A DNA stretch of 64,000 nt from NCBI RefSeq assembly GCF_040702995.1, contig NZ_CP159992.1, forward strand, positions 134,501 to 198,500, given 5' to 3'. A model generated the notes under the pieces. That model saw nothing but the letters and a program-made list of their open reading frames with translations. It was not told where the DNA came from and ran no database searches. Shown here one piece after another: positions 9,511 to 19,327 of this stretch. Within the stretch, counting starts at the first letter, position 1. Each line of letters opens with the position of its first letter. The position numbers and the translations under genes were made by a program. The stretch is from Paenibacillus sp. AN1007. GTDB taxonomy: Bacteria > Bacillota > Bacilli > Paenibacillales > Paenibacillaceae.

Positions 9511-10493
9511 ATCAATCACAATCACAACAACAAACGGATTCCATAAATGGCATACAGCAAATTCTGAACGAATATCCGGTCATGATTCTGGATGGTGCGC
9601 TGGCAACGGAGCTTGAACAGCATGGTTGTGATCTGGATGACCCGCTGTGGTCTGCACGTGTGCTGCTGGAGAACCCGGATGTCATCGTGCAGGTGCATGC
9701 TGATTATTTCCGTGCTGGAGCAGATTGTGCAATCACCTCCAGTTATCAGGCATCCGTAGAAGGTTTCCGCAAGCGCGGAATCGAAGAGCGACCTGCACTG
9801 GACCTGATTCGCAAAACGGTAGAGCTGGCTGCCCAGGCGAGAGATGAGATGTGGGCAGAAGTACAGGCCAGTGGAGCGGGCACCCGGCGTCCGAAGCCGA
9901 TCGTTGCCGGTTCTGTTGGCCCTTACGGTGCCTATCTGGCGGATGGTTCGGAGTATGTGGGACATTATGGCGTATCGGATGAAACGTTGGCGGCATTCCA
10001 TCGTCCGCGCATGGCAGCGCTGATTGAAGCGGGAGCAGACATCTTGGCCTTTGAGACCATCCCTTCACTACAGGAAGCACGGGTGCTGGTCGAACTGCTT
10101 AAAGAGTTCCCGGATGCGTATGCCTGGCTTTCTTTTTCCTTAAAAGATGGAACAAGCATCAGCGAAGGAACACCGCTTGAGGTATGTGCACAAACCTTCG
10201 GCTCCGAGCCGCAGATTGCGGCAATCGGCCTGAATTGCGCTCCGATGGAAGTGGTCACGGAAGCCGTCGGTATACTGCATCGTGCCAGCGATAAACCTGT
10301 GATCATATACCCGAATTCGGGTGAGATTTACGATGCTGAGACGAAAACATGGAGCGGCCAGGGTTCCTGCAGCAGTATGAAAGATTCATCTGAGGCATGG
10401 GTTGAGGCAGGTGCCCGAATAATTGGAGGATGCTGCCGTACCACACCGCATCAGATTGGCGAACTCGCGAAAAAGTGGCGGGGCCAAGGCTAG
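9507..10493 (+). CDS. mmuM: Homocysteine S-methyltransferase
   Basis: Cytosolic zinc enzyme of 328 residues that transfers a methyl group from S-methylmethionine (or SAM) to homocysteine, giving methionine. Seen directly: the N-terminal [14 protein letters not shown] motif, [19 protein letters not shown], and the zinc ligands Cys in GLNCAP and the Cys pair in GGCCRTTP. Start ATG 9507 overlaps the permease stop; a longer frame from 9450 lies inside the permease gene. It is the second gene of the SAM-riboswitch operon, and a terminator follows. Confidence 0.92.
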   Translation: MNQSQSQQQTDSINGIQQILNEYPVMILDGALATELEQHGCDLDDPLWSARVLLENPDVIVQVHADYFRAGADCAITSSYQASVEGFRKRGIEERPALDLIRKTVELAAQARDEMWAEVQASGAGTRRPKPIVAGSVGPYGAYLADGSEYVGHYGVSDETLAAFHRPRMAALIEAGADILAFETIPSLQEARVLVELLKEFPDAYAWLSFSLKDGTSISEGTPLEVCAQTFGSEPQIAAIGLNCAPMEVVTEAVGILHRASDKPVIIYPNSGEIYDAETKTWSGQGSCSSMKDSSEAWVEAGARIIGGCCRTTPHQIGELAKKWRGQG

Positions 10494-10561
10494 GGATAAG
10501 ATAAGAATTAGGAATTTGCCGTACAGGGCGAGCAGAAGGATATGAATATAGATAAGAACAG

Positions 10562-10604
10562 AAACAGCCCTTCCTATCTGGTGTGATAGGCAAGGGCTGT
10601 TTTA
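10562..10604. terminator. Bidirectional terminator between convergent operons
   Basis: Arms AAACAGCCCTT-CCTATC and GATAGG-C-AAGGGCTGTTT form a 17-bp stem with one bulged C and a 6-base loop. T-rich flanks lie on both strands. It separates the methyltransferase gene from the convergent ABC permease gene. Confidence 0.85.
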
Positions 10605-10609
10605 GGTTG

Positions 10610-13018
10610 TTATTCAATCACTAACATACGTGGGGATGCCCGGCGAATTTCTTTCGAAGCCAGCCAGCATCCAACTGCTGCCGCAAATATACTTAAAGAG
10701 GCAAACAGCAGGATACCCCACCCATTCAGGACCAAGGGGATTTGTACGATACCGTATCCTGAGAGAACTTTTTCAAGTAACAGGGGAAGAAGATACAAGG
10801 CTGCAATAACACCAAACATCGAACCGATCAGGGATAACAATGCGACTCCCAGCGTAATAGAAGAACGAATACTTCCGGATGTCATGCCTATCGATTTGTA
10901 GATGCCATACGTCTTGTTTTCTTTGCGAATGCTGATCCGGCAGGTAATGAAGATGATCATAAACGTAACCAGGATGAACAGAAGACCCATTAGTGCCATA
11001 GGATATAGAAGAATATTTGCAGCTTCCTTATAAACGGAATCATCCAGCAGTGCTTTTTGCGTGACAATGGATACAGCGTCTTTGAACCGTTCATTTAGCT
11101 GGGCAGCAACCACTCCTGCTTGAGAAGGATCAACGACATTAATGAAGGCAGCATCTACATCTTCGTACCCCGGATTTATGCTTCGGACTGCTTGAACGTT
11201 GATTCTCCCGGATATGGACATGTTGGCAATCGCTTGATAGATGCCCGAGATCATAAATGTACGCTTTTTCCCCTCAATGTAGAGATCAACAAGATCTCCC
11301 AAATCCTTTTTTAACATCCTGGCGGCACTGACCCCGAGTGCAATCTCATTTTCACGTTCGGGGTTGCTGCCTTTCAACGTCTCGAAGCCAAGATCTTCAT
11401 AGCTTCCATCTAATACACCTAAACTAAGACTGATGGACGGATTGACTGTTATGCTCGCAGCAACGTCTGAGGGGATAACTCCGGTAATGTTTCCCTGCCA
11501 GCCAACATTTTGGATGCGTGGATCTTCTTCCAGTGCGCTCTGCAGTGCTGCTCTTGAAAACATCGTTTTGTCTACAACAACACCGGCAATATTGGCGTTG
11601 TCATATCCCCATTTGGCTGCCGTCTGGTCGATCCCGGTAATGCTGGTTAGGACTAGATATCCGAAGACAAGCACGGAGGCGGCTGCTGATGTCAGAAGGA
11701 CCATCAAGACAGAGCTCTTGCTATTTTTGATCAGACTGCGTACTCCGATAACGAAAGAGACAGGCAGCTTTCCAAATGAAGCTGCATTTGCAAGCGGTGA
11801 ATTCATACGTTGGGTCATACGTGCGTAGTCGATCTCGGACATGCCGTAGCGAATAGCCTGAACCGGCTCAATCATTCGATTTTTTTGCACATACAACATA
11901 ACGAATATAATCACCAGAAGGAACAAGAGTAATCCTACAAACACAGCTGCACCAATACCCTCAACCGGAACATGACCATGATTGGTCCGTAGGGACGATG
12001 CCGAGATGTTAATGATGAATTTGGAAAGGAACACACTCAGCATGAGCCCGGGAATAACAGCGATGAAGGACAGCAGGGCATATTGAATAAGATAGGTGCT
12101 CATAATTCCTCGGGAAGTTAGTCCCAGTGATTTGAGGACACCTGTTGTTTGGTAGTTGGCCAGAATCGCGTCGGAAATTGTGAAACCAATCGTAATAAGC
12201 GCAATCATCATCATGAGTGCCCCCAAAAAAATCATGATGAAACCGATAATTTGGTTGATAATTAGATAAAAGGATGAAATACTTTCAAATTCCATGGTGG
12301 TTTCCAGAAACGGAGCACCCGTCTCTTTACTATAACGATCCCAGTAGCTGGAACGGCTGCTGTACTCGTCAAAATGAATGCCCATCATATGCTGTTCTTT
12401 GCCTGCAAACCCGGTAAAATCATGTTGGTAATCACTGCTATTCATCCATATTCTTGCCGTGTTGCTAAACGGAGCGCCATAAGGAATATCGACAACAACA
12501 GCCGATACTTTGCGGCTTAGTACAGCAGCCCCCGTTTTGAATTGAACGGTATCACCGACAGCAATGTTATAGCTGTGTGCCATCGAGGCAGGAATCCATA
12601 CACTTCCTTGTGCGGGAGAGGCGCTTTCTTGTCCAGCGGTAAATACGAGTTGATCTGCATTCCACGGAGGCGGCGGAGTGTTCATCATGAATAAGTAAAT
12701 GTTGGAAATATCTATACCGTCCAGAGTTATTCCCGACAAAATGCGATAAGTATGCAGTGGCGAGACCTGGACACCGTTCTGAGCAGTCCACCAGTCATAC
12801 ACCTTCTGAGGATCATTCAGCCCTTTTTCAAATGTCAAAACCTGATGTGCCCCGTTCGTTCGGCTGTGCATCTCCTTGAACTGATAACCCGTGTTAGCCA
12901 AAATGATGACAGCAGTACACACAAGAAATGTGGACAGCAGTATAAGAAGAGTAATAAACAGGTTTTGAATTTTATTTTTAATTAGATAAGACAAACCCAG
13001 CTTCAGTATGGCAGTCAT
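10610..13018 (-). CDS. ABC transporter permease, double FtsX type
   Basis: Membrane protein of 802 residues. It has an N-terminal anchor segment (about 18-40), a large extracytoplasmic domain, three FtsX segments around residues 255-375, a further segment near 430-455, a second extracytoplasmic domain, and three more FtsX segments near 670-795. The repeated GALMMMIALITIGFTISDAIL and SIGMTSGSIRSSI stretches mark the two FtsX units. This mechanotransmission-type permease (MacB/LolE-like) does not usually import solutes; relatives export lipoproteins, peptides or lipids, or act in antimicrobial-peptide resistance. It follows its ATPase by 3 bases and lies in one operon with a two-component system. 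Confidence 0.88.
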   Translation of the reverse strand: MTAILKLGLSYLIKNKIQNLFITLLILLSTFLVCTAVIILANTGYQFKEMHSRTNGAHQVLTFEKGLNDPQKVYDWWTAQNGVQVSPLHTYRILSGITLDGIDISNIYLFMMNTPPPPWNADQLVFTAGQESASPAQGSVWIPASMAHSYNIAVGDTVQFKTGAAVLSRKVSAVVVDIPYGAPFSNTARIWMNSSDYQHDFTGFAGKEQHMMGIHFDEYSSRSSYWDRYSKETGAPFLETTMEFESISSFYLIINQIIGFIMIFLGALMMMIALITIGFTISDAILANYQTTGVLKSLGLTSRGIMSTYLIQYALLSFIAVIPGLMLSVFLSKFIINISASSLRTNHGHVPVEGIGAAVFVGLLLFLLVIIFVMLYVQKNRMIEPVQAIRYGMSEIDYARMTQRMNSPLANAASFGKLPVSFVIGVRSLIKNSKSSVLMVLLTSAAASVLVFGYLVLTSITGIDQTAAKWGYDNANIAGVVVDKTMFSRAALQSALEEDPRIQNVGWQGNITGVIPSDVAASITVNPSISLSLGVLDGSYEDLGFETLKGSNPERENEIALGVSAARMLKKDLGDLVDLYIEGKKRTFMISGIYQAIANMSISGRINVQAVRSINPGYEDVDAAFINVVDPSQAGVVAAQLNERFKDAVSIVTQKALLDDSVYKEAANILLYPMALMGLLFILVTFMIIFITCRISIRKENKTYGIYKSIGMTSGSIRSSITLGVALLSLIGSMFGVIAALYLLPLLLEKVLSGYGIVQIPLVLNGWGILLFASLSIFAAAVGCWLASKEIRRASPRMLVIE

Positions 13019-13021
13019 CGG

Positions 13022-13780
13022 CTACTCCTTCCCCGACACAAAGGCGAAGACAATCGACTCTCGATCCTGAATCTGATGCTCTTCATATTTGTCGAATTCC
13101 AGGATATCGCCGACCTTACCATCTCGGATCAAAATCAGGCGATCAGCTCGGCAGGCAGCTTTGATGTCATGTGTCACCATAACGACGGACTGTCCTTTTC
13201 GATTCATATCCGTCAAGATGTCGAGCACCGCTTTACCATGTTCATAGTTCAAACTACCGGTAGGTTCGTCGGCAAACAGAATATCAGGTGAATTGATGAG
13301 CGCACGAGCAATCGCGGCACGCTGCTGCTGTCCGCCTGACGTTTGGGAGGGCAGACGATTGTGCTGACCATCGATCTCCATAGCCTGCATGAGCTGGTGC
13401 GCCCGAGCTTTAACCTCACTTTTTTTATGTCCGGCAATATAACCGGGAAGGGCAATATTATCCCGAATAGAGAGGTCGGGAACAAGGTTGATGCTTTGAT
13501 AAATGTAGCCGATCCGGCGGGCACGGAAGGCAGACAGTTCCCGTTCATTGTAAGTGTCAATCCGTTGATTCTGAAAATAAACCTCGCCAGCTGTTACCTG
13601 GTCAAGCCCGCTAAGCAAATATAACAGCGTAGATTTACCTGAGCCGGAATTGCCCATGATTACGGTGAAGTCCCCTTCATAAATATCCAGATCCACATTG
13701 CGGATCGCATGATACTGTTCACTTCCGGTACGGTAAGTCCTGCACAGATTTTGGGCACGAATAATGGACGTTTTGGTCAA
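13022..13780 (-). CDS. ABC transporter ATP-binding protein (LolD/MacB type)
   Basis: ATPase of 252 residues that drives the adjacent FtsX permease. Motifs: Walker [11 protein letters not shown]-loop [13 protein letters not shown], signature SGGQQQR, Walker B ILFADEP and the switch VMVTHD. I choose TTG 13780 (protein begins [11 protein letters not shown]) because GGGGAG lies upstream at a normal distance. A longer frame starts with ATG 13813 without a clear SD. All motifs are intact, unlike the importer ATPase at 19.3 kb. The operon order is response regulator, kinase, ATPase, permease. Confidence 0.88.
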   Translation of the reverse strand: MTKTSIIRAQNLCRTYRTGSEQYHAIRNVDLDIYEGDFTVIMGNSGSGKSTLLYLLSGLDQVTAGEVYFQNQRIDTYNERELSAFRARRIGYIYQSINLVPDLSIRDNIALPGYIAGHKKSEVKARAHQLMQAMEIDGQHNRLPSQTSGGQQQRAAIARALINSPDILFADEPTGSLNYEHGKAVLDILTDMNRKGQSVVMVTHDIKAACRADRLILIRDGKVGDILEFDKYEEHQIQDRESIVFAFVSGKE

Positions 13781-13868
13781 GCAGATCACTCCCCACAGCA
13801 GTATATCCTTCATCCTAAAGGGAAGATATTGAGAAACTCTTATCTAAATATGAATAAAGTCTTACACC

Positions 13869-15312
13869 TCAACATAAGGGCAGGTTAATTTGAAAAAGAG
13901 TGCCTTGGTCAGTTTTGCTGGAAAATTGAATCTGTCCGCCATGTGCTTTAATGATGCTTTTGCAGATAGAAAGGCCAAGTCCTGTCCCTTCTTGAGCTGA
14001 AGTGGAGGAGGATGGCAAACTTCCTCTAAAATAACGTTCAAACACAAAAGGCATATCCTGAGCTCGTATACCCTGCCCTGAGTCAGCGATGGTCAGCTTG
14101 AATTGCCCGGAATGCAGTTCAGTACGGATGCGAATATAATCACCGGAAGCTGTGTGTTTGAGTGCATTGGATACCAGATTGGAAATCACTTGTTCTATTC
14201 GCACTGGATCGATTCGAATCAGCACATCAGGTATAGATTCGGGTTCTTCATATGTCAATCCATGGGAACGCACAATATGTTCAATGGGACGCAGCATATT
14301 TTCAAAAACCTTACGGCTGTATTGTTCTCGCGGTTCAACTGAGATCTGCCCGAGTTCCTGCAGAGCGTGAACAAGGAGGTCTTCTACGAGCCGAGCTGTC
14401 TTGTCTGCATGGATGTGCATGATTTGCATATATTCCTGAAGCGTTTCTTCATCTTCGCATATTCCTTCGGATACTGCCTCTATGTATGCCTTTAGGGTAG
14501 TAATGGGCGTTTTAAGGTCATGGGAAATATTGGTGATTAGCTCTTTCTGAGCCTTTGCCTGCCGTATATGCTGTTCACTTAAATACATAATCTCCAATCG
14601 CATCAAGTCCAGCATCGCATACAGCTCGCCTATTTCATCCGTACGTTTATATTGAATCGGCTCATCATATTTTCCCTTAAGAATGGATTCGGCGTGATAC
14701 TTCAACTGTTTGACCGGAGTTAACACCTGTCGTTTGACTCCGCGTGCCATTGTGATCAGCATCAGCATCAGCAGGAGAGAAAGCATAATCAGCACACCCA
14801 GGATCGATAACGGCAGCGTGGACGACTGCGGCGTAAAAACAAGGAAGCGGGGCACTGTGAAAATGGCATTTCCGATCTGATTGCTATCCGGGCCGTCCAT
14901 GACGGGAAAAGCAATATTCAGTGAATCCTCTCCGTCCGCGATCTGCAGCGCATCTGCCAGATTGTAATGAAGCGCTGATCTCAGGTTAACAGATTGACCT
15001 TCGGTCGAAGCGATGGAAGATAGTGTGATACGGCCATCCAGCTCCACATAGGTAAAAGGGATGTTCTCTTTGCTGGCTGCGAGCACGAACCTGCTCCTGA
15101 ACGACAGGATCACGAAGTTTGCTGCTGTTCTGTTCCAGTTTCAACAGGAGCGGGTTCACCTTCAGACGCACCTGATTCATGGTTGGAATGGATTCGCTTG
15201 AAGAGCGGGATACGAGCAAGGAGAGGAAAAGGCCGAGACTGCACAGCAGAATCAGAAGCAGAAGAAGTAATGATGTTTTCAGCCAACGTGTAGACCAGAG
15301 ATGTAGTGACAT
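13869..15312 (-). pseudogene. Sensor histidine kinase, interrupted by a single-base frameshift
   Basis: Two overlapping frames together make one ordinary kinase. The 5' frame (from ATG 15312) supplies the first membrane segment, LLLLLLILLCSLGLFLSLLV, and the start of the extracellular loop. The second frame (13869 to about 15100) supplies the rest of the loop, a second membrane segment (VLIMLSLLLMLMLI), HAMP, the H-box ISHDLKTP, the N-box region and the ATP-binding DSGQGI/GTGLGLSICK. Removing one base near 15080-15100 (for example one G of a GG) rejoins them as EQFVLAASKENIPF. The gene is either inactivated or carries a sequence error. It pairs with the response regulator 21 bases upstream. 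Confidence 0.8.
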
Positions 15313-15333
15313 GAACGCTGCTCCATTCCTCGC

Positions 15334-16032
15334 TTAGTTATGATTAAACTTGTATCCGACTCCCCAGACGGTTTTAAGAAGCGTTGGATGGGAGGCATCG
15401 TGCTCAATTTTCTCCCGAAGTCTGCGAATGTAGACCGTTACCGTATTTTCGTCTCCATACGCATCATAGCCCCAGACTGCATCGAGTAACTGGGATTTGG
15501 AGAAGACCTGATTTTTGTTGTTGGCAAGATAGTGCAGTAGTTCGAATTCTTTGGCCGACAGAGAGACTTCATTACCATTTACGGTGACCTTGTATGCTCT
15601 CTTGTCGATTTCAAGGTTAGCGAGGCGCAGCAGATGGGAAGGGGCCCGTGCTGCGTTTAGACTGTCATATCTTCGGAAATGTGCATGAATCCGGGCGATC
15701 AGCTCGCTGAGTGAGAAGGGTTTGGTCATATAGTCGTCTGCTCCGAATCCAAGTCCGAGAACCTTATCCGTATCACTTCCCCGCGCACTCAGAATGAGAA
15801 TCGGAATGTTGTTACGTCTCCGAATCTCGCGGCATACATCGATGCCGTCCTGATCCGGCAGCATAATATCAAGGATGATATAATCCGGCTGGATCAGCTC
15901 CATAATCTGAAGCCCATCCTCTCCGGTGGCGGCGACGGCAGCCTCGTATCCATTCTTGGTCAAGTAATCTCGCAAAATGCGGGAAATATCATGTTCATCT
16001 TCAATGATGAGGACTTTGCGTTTTGAGTTCAT
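15334..16032 (-). CDS. OmpR/PhoB-family response regulator
   Basis: Two-component DNA-binding regulator of 232 residues. The receiver domain has the acidic pocket IIEDE, phospho-acceptor Asp55 in YIILDIMLPD, and the conserved Lys in DDYMTKPFS. The C-terminal winged helix covers residues about 130-230 (VSLSAKEFELLHYLANN; VTVYIRRLREKIE; GVGYKF). It is the first gene of a minus-strand operon with a histidine kinase and an ABC ATPase/FtsX permease, an arrangement often used to sense and counter envelope-active compounds. That role is inferred from the neighbourhood. Confidence 0.92.
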   Translation of the reverse strand: MNSKRKVLIIEDEHDISRILRDYLTKNGYEAAVAATGEDGLQIMELIQPDYIILDIMLPDQDGIDVCREIRRRNNIPILILSARGSDTDKVLGLGFGADDYMTKPFSLSELIARIHAHFRRYDSLNAARAPSHLLRLANLEIDKRAYKVTVNGNEVSLSAKEFELLHYLANNKNQVFSKSQLLDAVWGYDAYGDENTVTVYIRRLREKIEHDASHPTLLKTVWGVGYKFNHN

Positions 16033-16232
16033 GGGATCGCTCCAGTAATGAATAATTAGAATGAAAGGAATCTGAATTTGTCAGAGTTAGATGATTAGAT
16101 GCATGATGCATAGATTTGTAAAAATATGCTTCTATCTATTGTACATTTTTGCCAGCGTAGAGTCACAGTAAAGTTTGATTAAGAGAAATGTAGAAAACTG
16201 TCGTATTATGCAGTCTGCTTTGTCGAATTACC

Positions 16233-16261
16233 TTGACAGAGTATGTGCAGCGTGACATAAT
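16233..16261 (+). promoter_or_regulatory. Sigma-A promoter of the amino-acid importer operon
   Basis: TTGACA at 16233-16238, 17-base spacer, CATAAT at 16256-16261. It is about 80 bases before the start of the binding-protein gene, giving an untranslated leader of roughly 70 bases. The rest of 16033-16340 shows no gene. Confidence 0.65.
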
Positions 16262-16340
16262 ACATTTCATACTAATTTACTATGAATTACGAATCATGGT
16301 TAGAATAACAGAGAGAGAACACAACAAGGGGGACATAACA

Positions 16341-17177
16341 ATGAAAAAGAAATTTGTGCCGGGAATCCTTTTATTAGTGCTTGGGTTGATGATTGCTGGT
16401 TGTGGCAACAAAAACGAAGCAGGTTCAGGTGCGGGATCAGACTCTGGCCAAAAGACCATTGTTGCTGCAACGAGCGGCGTTAGTAACCCGTTCAGCTACG
16501 ATAAAGACGGTAAACTTACCGGGTATGATGTTGAAGTTATGAAGGCGATCTTCGAGAAACTTCCAGAATACAAGCTGGAGGTACAAGCTATTGAATTCGA
16601 AGGCATTTTGACAGGTTTGGACAATGGGCGTTTTCAGTTAGGGGCTAACAACTTCAGCTCCAATCCGGAAAGACGCAGCAAGTATAATTTCTCTCTGCCG
16701 ATCATTGAAAATGCCAACGTATTTGTCGTGCGCAAGGATGATAATACCCTTAAATCGATCGAAGATTTGAAGGGATATAAAGCAGTAACCGAAGTAGGAA
16801 ACTCGGGAGCAACGCTGCTGGAGAACTACAATACAGCGCATCCGGATGCCAAAGCAGATATTATGTACACCGAAGAAAACTTTGTTAAACAGTTCGAAGG
16901 CATTGAAGCAGGACGTTATGACGTTCGCATCATTTCTCGGGTCTCGGCTGAAAAAGCAATCAAGGAACATGGTTTCACCAACTTGAAGGTGGTTCCGTTC
17001 TCCAGTGAAAATAGTGATCCAGGTTCGTACATTCTGCTCTCCAAATCTGCGGACAGCACACTGCTCGATGCGGTAAACAAACGAATTAAAGAAATGTACA
17101 ATGACGGTACATTGCTCAAGATCAGTGAAGAACAGCTTGGCGGCGACTATCTGCCGAAGAAAGAATTAATGGAGTAG
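16341..17177 (+). CDS. Amino-acid ABC transporter substrate-binding lipoprotein
   Basis: Extracellular binding protein of the polar amino acid (family 3) type, 278 residues. The signal peptide ends in the lipobox LMIAGC. The family pattern follows: FSYDKDGKLTGYDVEVMKAIFEKLPEY near the N terminus and LNNGRF-like LDNGRFQLGANNFSSNPERR. ATG 16341 follows AAGGGGGAC and starts the KKK signal n-region; the upstream part of the frame is the promoter. It should capture an amino acid, possibly cystine or a related compound, and deliver it to the permease at 18572. A CapA-like gene lies between the two. Confidence 0.9.
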   Translation: MKKKFVPGILLLVLGLMIAGCGNKNEAGSGAGSDSGQKTIVAATSGVSNPFSYDKDGKLTGYDVEVMKAIFEKLPEYKLEVQAIEFEGILTGLDNGRFQLGANNFSSNPERRSKYNFSLPIIENANVFVVRKDDNTLKSIEDLKGYKAVTEVGNSGATLLENYNTAHPDAKADIMYTEENFVKQFEGIEAGRYDVRIISRVSAEKAIKEHGFTNLKVVPFSSENSDPGSYILLSKSADSTLLDAVNKRIKEMYNDGTLLKISEEQLGGDYLPKKELME

Positions 17178-17190
17178 GGAAGGGGATAAC

Positions 17191-18524
17191 ATGAAATTTA
17201 TCGTTACAGGAGACGCCTTGTTTTCCAGTCGGAATGTAGATAAAACCATGGATCCGAATCTGCTGGCTCTTCTGAAGGAAGCCGATGAGGTCTTCACCAA
17301 TGCAGAGTTCATTACCCCACGCAAAAATACGGCACCGGCTCGGGCCGAGGATATCAGACGAGTGTACGTCCCGGGACGCTGGATGAGTTTGCACGGTTGA
17401 ATATTCGTTATGTCGGCTTTGCCAACAACCATACAGGGGATTATGGCATCGAAGGGCTTACCGATACGATCGAGGAAGCCGAGCAGCGCGGCCTGATTCC
17501 TCTGGGAGTTGGGATGAGTCTGCATGAAGCTCGTAAACCGGTGTTTATCGACACAGCAGATGGACGGATTGCTATCATTACCATTGGTGTAACGCGCAGC
17601 GAAGTATTTGCCGCATCCAATCCGGGGAACGGTGTTCCCGCACGTCCAGGTTTAAACCCGCTTCGCTGGTCACGTACATATGTGGTCAACGAGCAGGACT
17701 TTGAGACGTTGAAAGGCATTAGCGAACGGATCGGCATTGCTGCAAGTATGGAAACGGGCAAACGAATCGAGACATTCAAAAGCAAATCCGAGAATCATTA
17801 TGAGTTTGGCTCTCTGTTCGAGGGTTACCTGACTTTTGAAAAGGGCGAAAATCCCCGTGTCAAAACAGCAGCACATGCGCAGGATCAGCAGGAAATTCTG
17901 GAAACGATTCGTGATGCCAAAGAGCGCAGTGATTTTGTCTTCGTTAATCTGCATACGCACGAGGGAGAAAATGAAGACTGGTATTCCGATTATCCTGCAG
18001 CGTTTATTGAAACCTTTGCAAGAAGTGCTGTGGATGCAGGAGCTCATTGTGTATTCGGACATGGGGCGCACTTTACAAGAGGTGTGGAATTGTACCAGGG
18101 TCAGCCGATCTTCTATAACATCGGAAGTTTGCTGATGGAGTTCGAAGCAGGGGAATCCATTATCTCTCCCGAGATGTTCACCGCATATGGGTATGACGAG
18201 AATGAATCTCCTTCCACACTGCACAAAAACAGAACCAAAGACAGCGAGGGAAACTGGCAGGGCTTTTATAGTCATCCCAAGTTTTCGGAAAACTTCTTGA
18301 TTTCATTTGATCTGAATGCGGATCGGCAGCAGTTTGATTATGAGCTGATTCCGATTGATCTCAGACTGACGCATTCGAGCGTGACTAAACGAGGTTTACC
18401 TGTACTTGCTTCAGAAGAGGCTGCGGGTTCTTTGCTTGAAAGGCTCAATGCTGTGAGTAAAGAGCGCTACAAAACCGAAATTATACGCCAAGGCGAACGT
18501 TTAACCGTGAAAGAGTGGAAGTAA
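17191..18524 (+). pseudogene. CapA-family (PGA synthesis/metallophosphatase-like) protein, frameshifted
   Basis: The first frame (ATG 17191, ends 17400) gives MKFIVTGDALFSSRNVD and ADEVFTNAEF, the N-terminal CapA motifs. The second frame continues with LDEFARLNIRYVGFANNHTGDYG, the GFANNHTGDYG metal-site motif, and later HTHEGENEDW and FGHGAHFTRG. One missing base near 17370 in the CCCGGG tract rejoins them as VPGTLDEFARLN. CapA proteins are linked to poly-gamma-glutamate export, but similar ones occur in many operons with unknown roles. It sits between importer genes, and a terminator overlaps its end. Total length near 444 residues is normal. Confidence 0.8.
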
Positions 18525-18544
18525 TTCCGCTCTTGCTTTTTTTT
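18511..18544 (+). terminator. Intra-operon terminator after CapA-like gene
   Basis: Stem AAGAGTGGAA, loop GTAA, TTCCGCTCTT (one G-U), then TGC and eight T. It overlaps the CapA stop region and precedes the permease gene by about 30 bases. It would lower expression of permease and ATPase relative to the binding protein. Confidence 0.8.
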
Positions 18545-18571
18545 GAAAATGAACGTGGAAGGATGTAAATC

Positions 18572-19327
18572 ATGGGAGAGATTTTTGATATCAACGCGGT
18601 ATTCTCAGCGATTCCTCGTCTGTTAGAGGTTCTTCCTGTGAGTCTGCAGATTACAGCGATTTCGATGGTCGTTGGTCTGGTGTTTGCTTTGCTGTTTGCG
18701 GTCATACGTATGAAAAAAGTGCCGGTGCTCAGCCAGCTTGTCACATTATTCATCTCATTTATCCGCGGTACGCCGATCATTGTTCAGTTATATCTGACCT
18801 ATAACGGAATTCCGCTGTTATTAAAATTTATTAATCAGCAGTACGGCACAGATTACAACATTAATGCGGTACCCGCAATGCTTTTTGTACTGGTGACGTT
18901 TGCGTTTAATGAAGCAGCCTACAATTCCGAGACCATTCGTGCAGCGCTGCAGTCCGTTAACAAAGGACAGATTGAAGCAGCCGAATCTCTTGGCATGACG
19001 TACCTTCAAGTGCTGAAGAGAGTTATTGTTCCCCAGGCCCTTGTCGTAGCCATTCCACCTCTTGGCAATGCACTTATTGGACTGTTAAAAGGGACATCAC
19101 TCGCTTTTGTTGCAGGGGTTATTGAGATGACGGCACAAGGGAAGATCATTTCAGGCAGCAACTTCCGCTTTTTTGAAGTTTATCTGGCGCTTGCCCTCAT
19201 CTACTGGGTGATGACGATTATTATCGAACAAATTCTTCGTTTCCTGGAGAAACGATTCTCTATTCCTGATCCAGTACAGCAAACAATGAATCGCGGCTGG
19301 TTCTCATGGGGAAGGAGGGGGATTTAA
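18572..19327 (+). CDS. Amino-acid ABC transporter permease
   Basis: HisM/GlnP-type permease of 251 residues with five or so membrane segments. The N-terminal AIPRLLEVLPVSLQITAIS is typical of the family, followed by FISFIRGTPIIVQLYLTYNG. The EAA loop that contacts the ATPase is seen as EAAESLGMTYLQVLKRVIVPQA. GGAAGGATG precedes ATG 18572. The stop overlaps the next start (TAATG). It should form the membrane channel for the binding protein at 16341. It is intact, whereas its ATPase is frameshifted. Confidence 0.92.
   Translation: MGEIFDINAVFSAIPRLLEVLPVSLQITAISMVVGLVFALLFAVIRMKKVPVLSQLVTLFISFIRGTPIIVQLYLTYNGIPLLLKFINQQYGTDYNINAVPAMLFVLVTFAFNEAAYNSETIRAALQSVNKGQIEAAESLGMTYLQVLKRVIVPQALVVAIPPLGNALIGLLKGTSLAFVAGVIEMTAQGKIISGSNFRFFEVYLALALIYWVMTIIIEQILRFLEKRFSIPDPVQQTMNRGWFSWGRRGI

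Noticed and set aside
17360..17400. Programmed frameshifting as the explanation for the split CapA-like gene
   Set aside because: No slippery heptamer with a following pseudoknot is evident, and two neighbouring genes show similar homopolymer-type breaks, so indel or sequence error is simpler.
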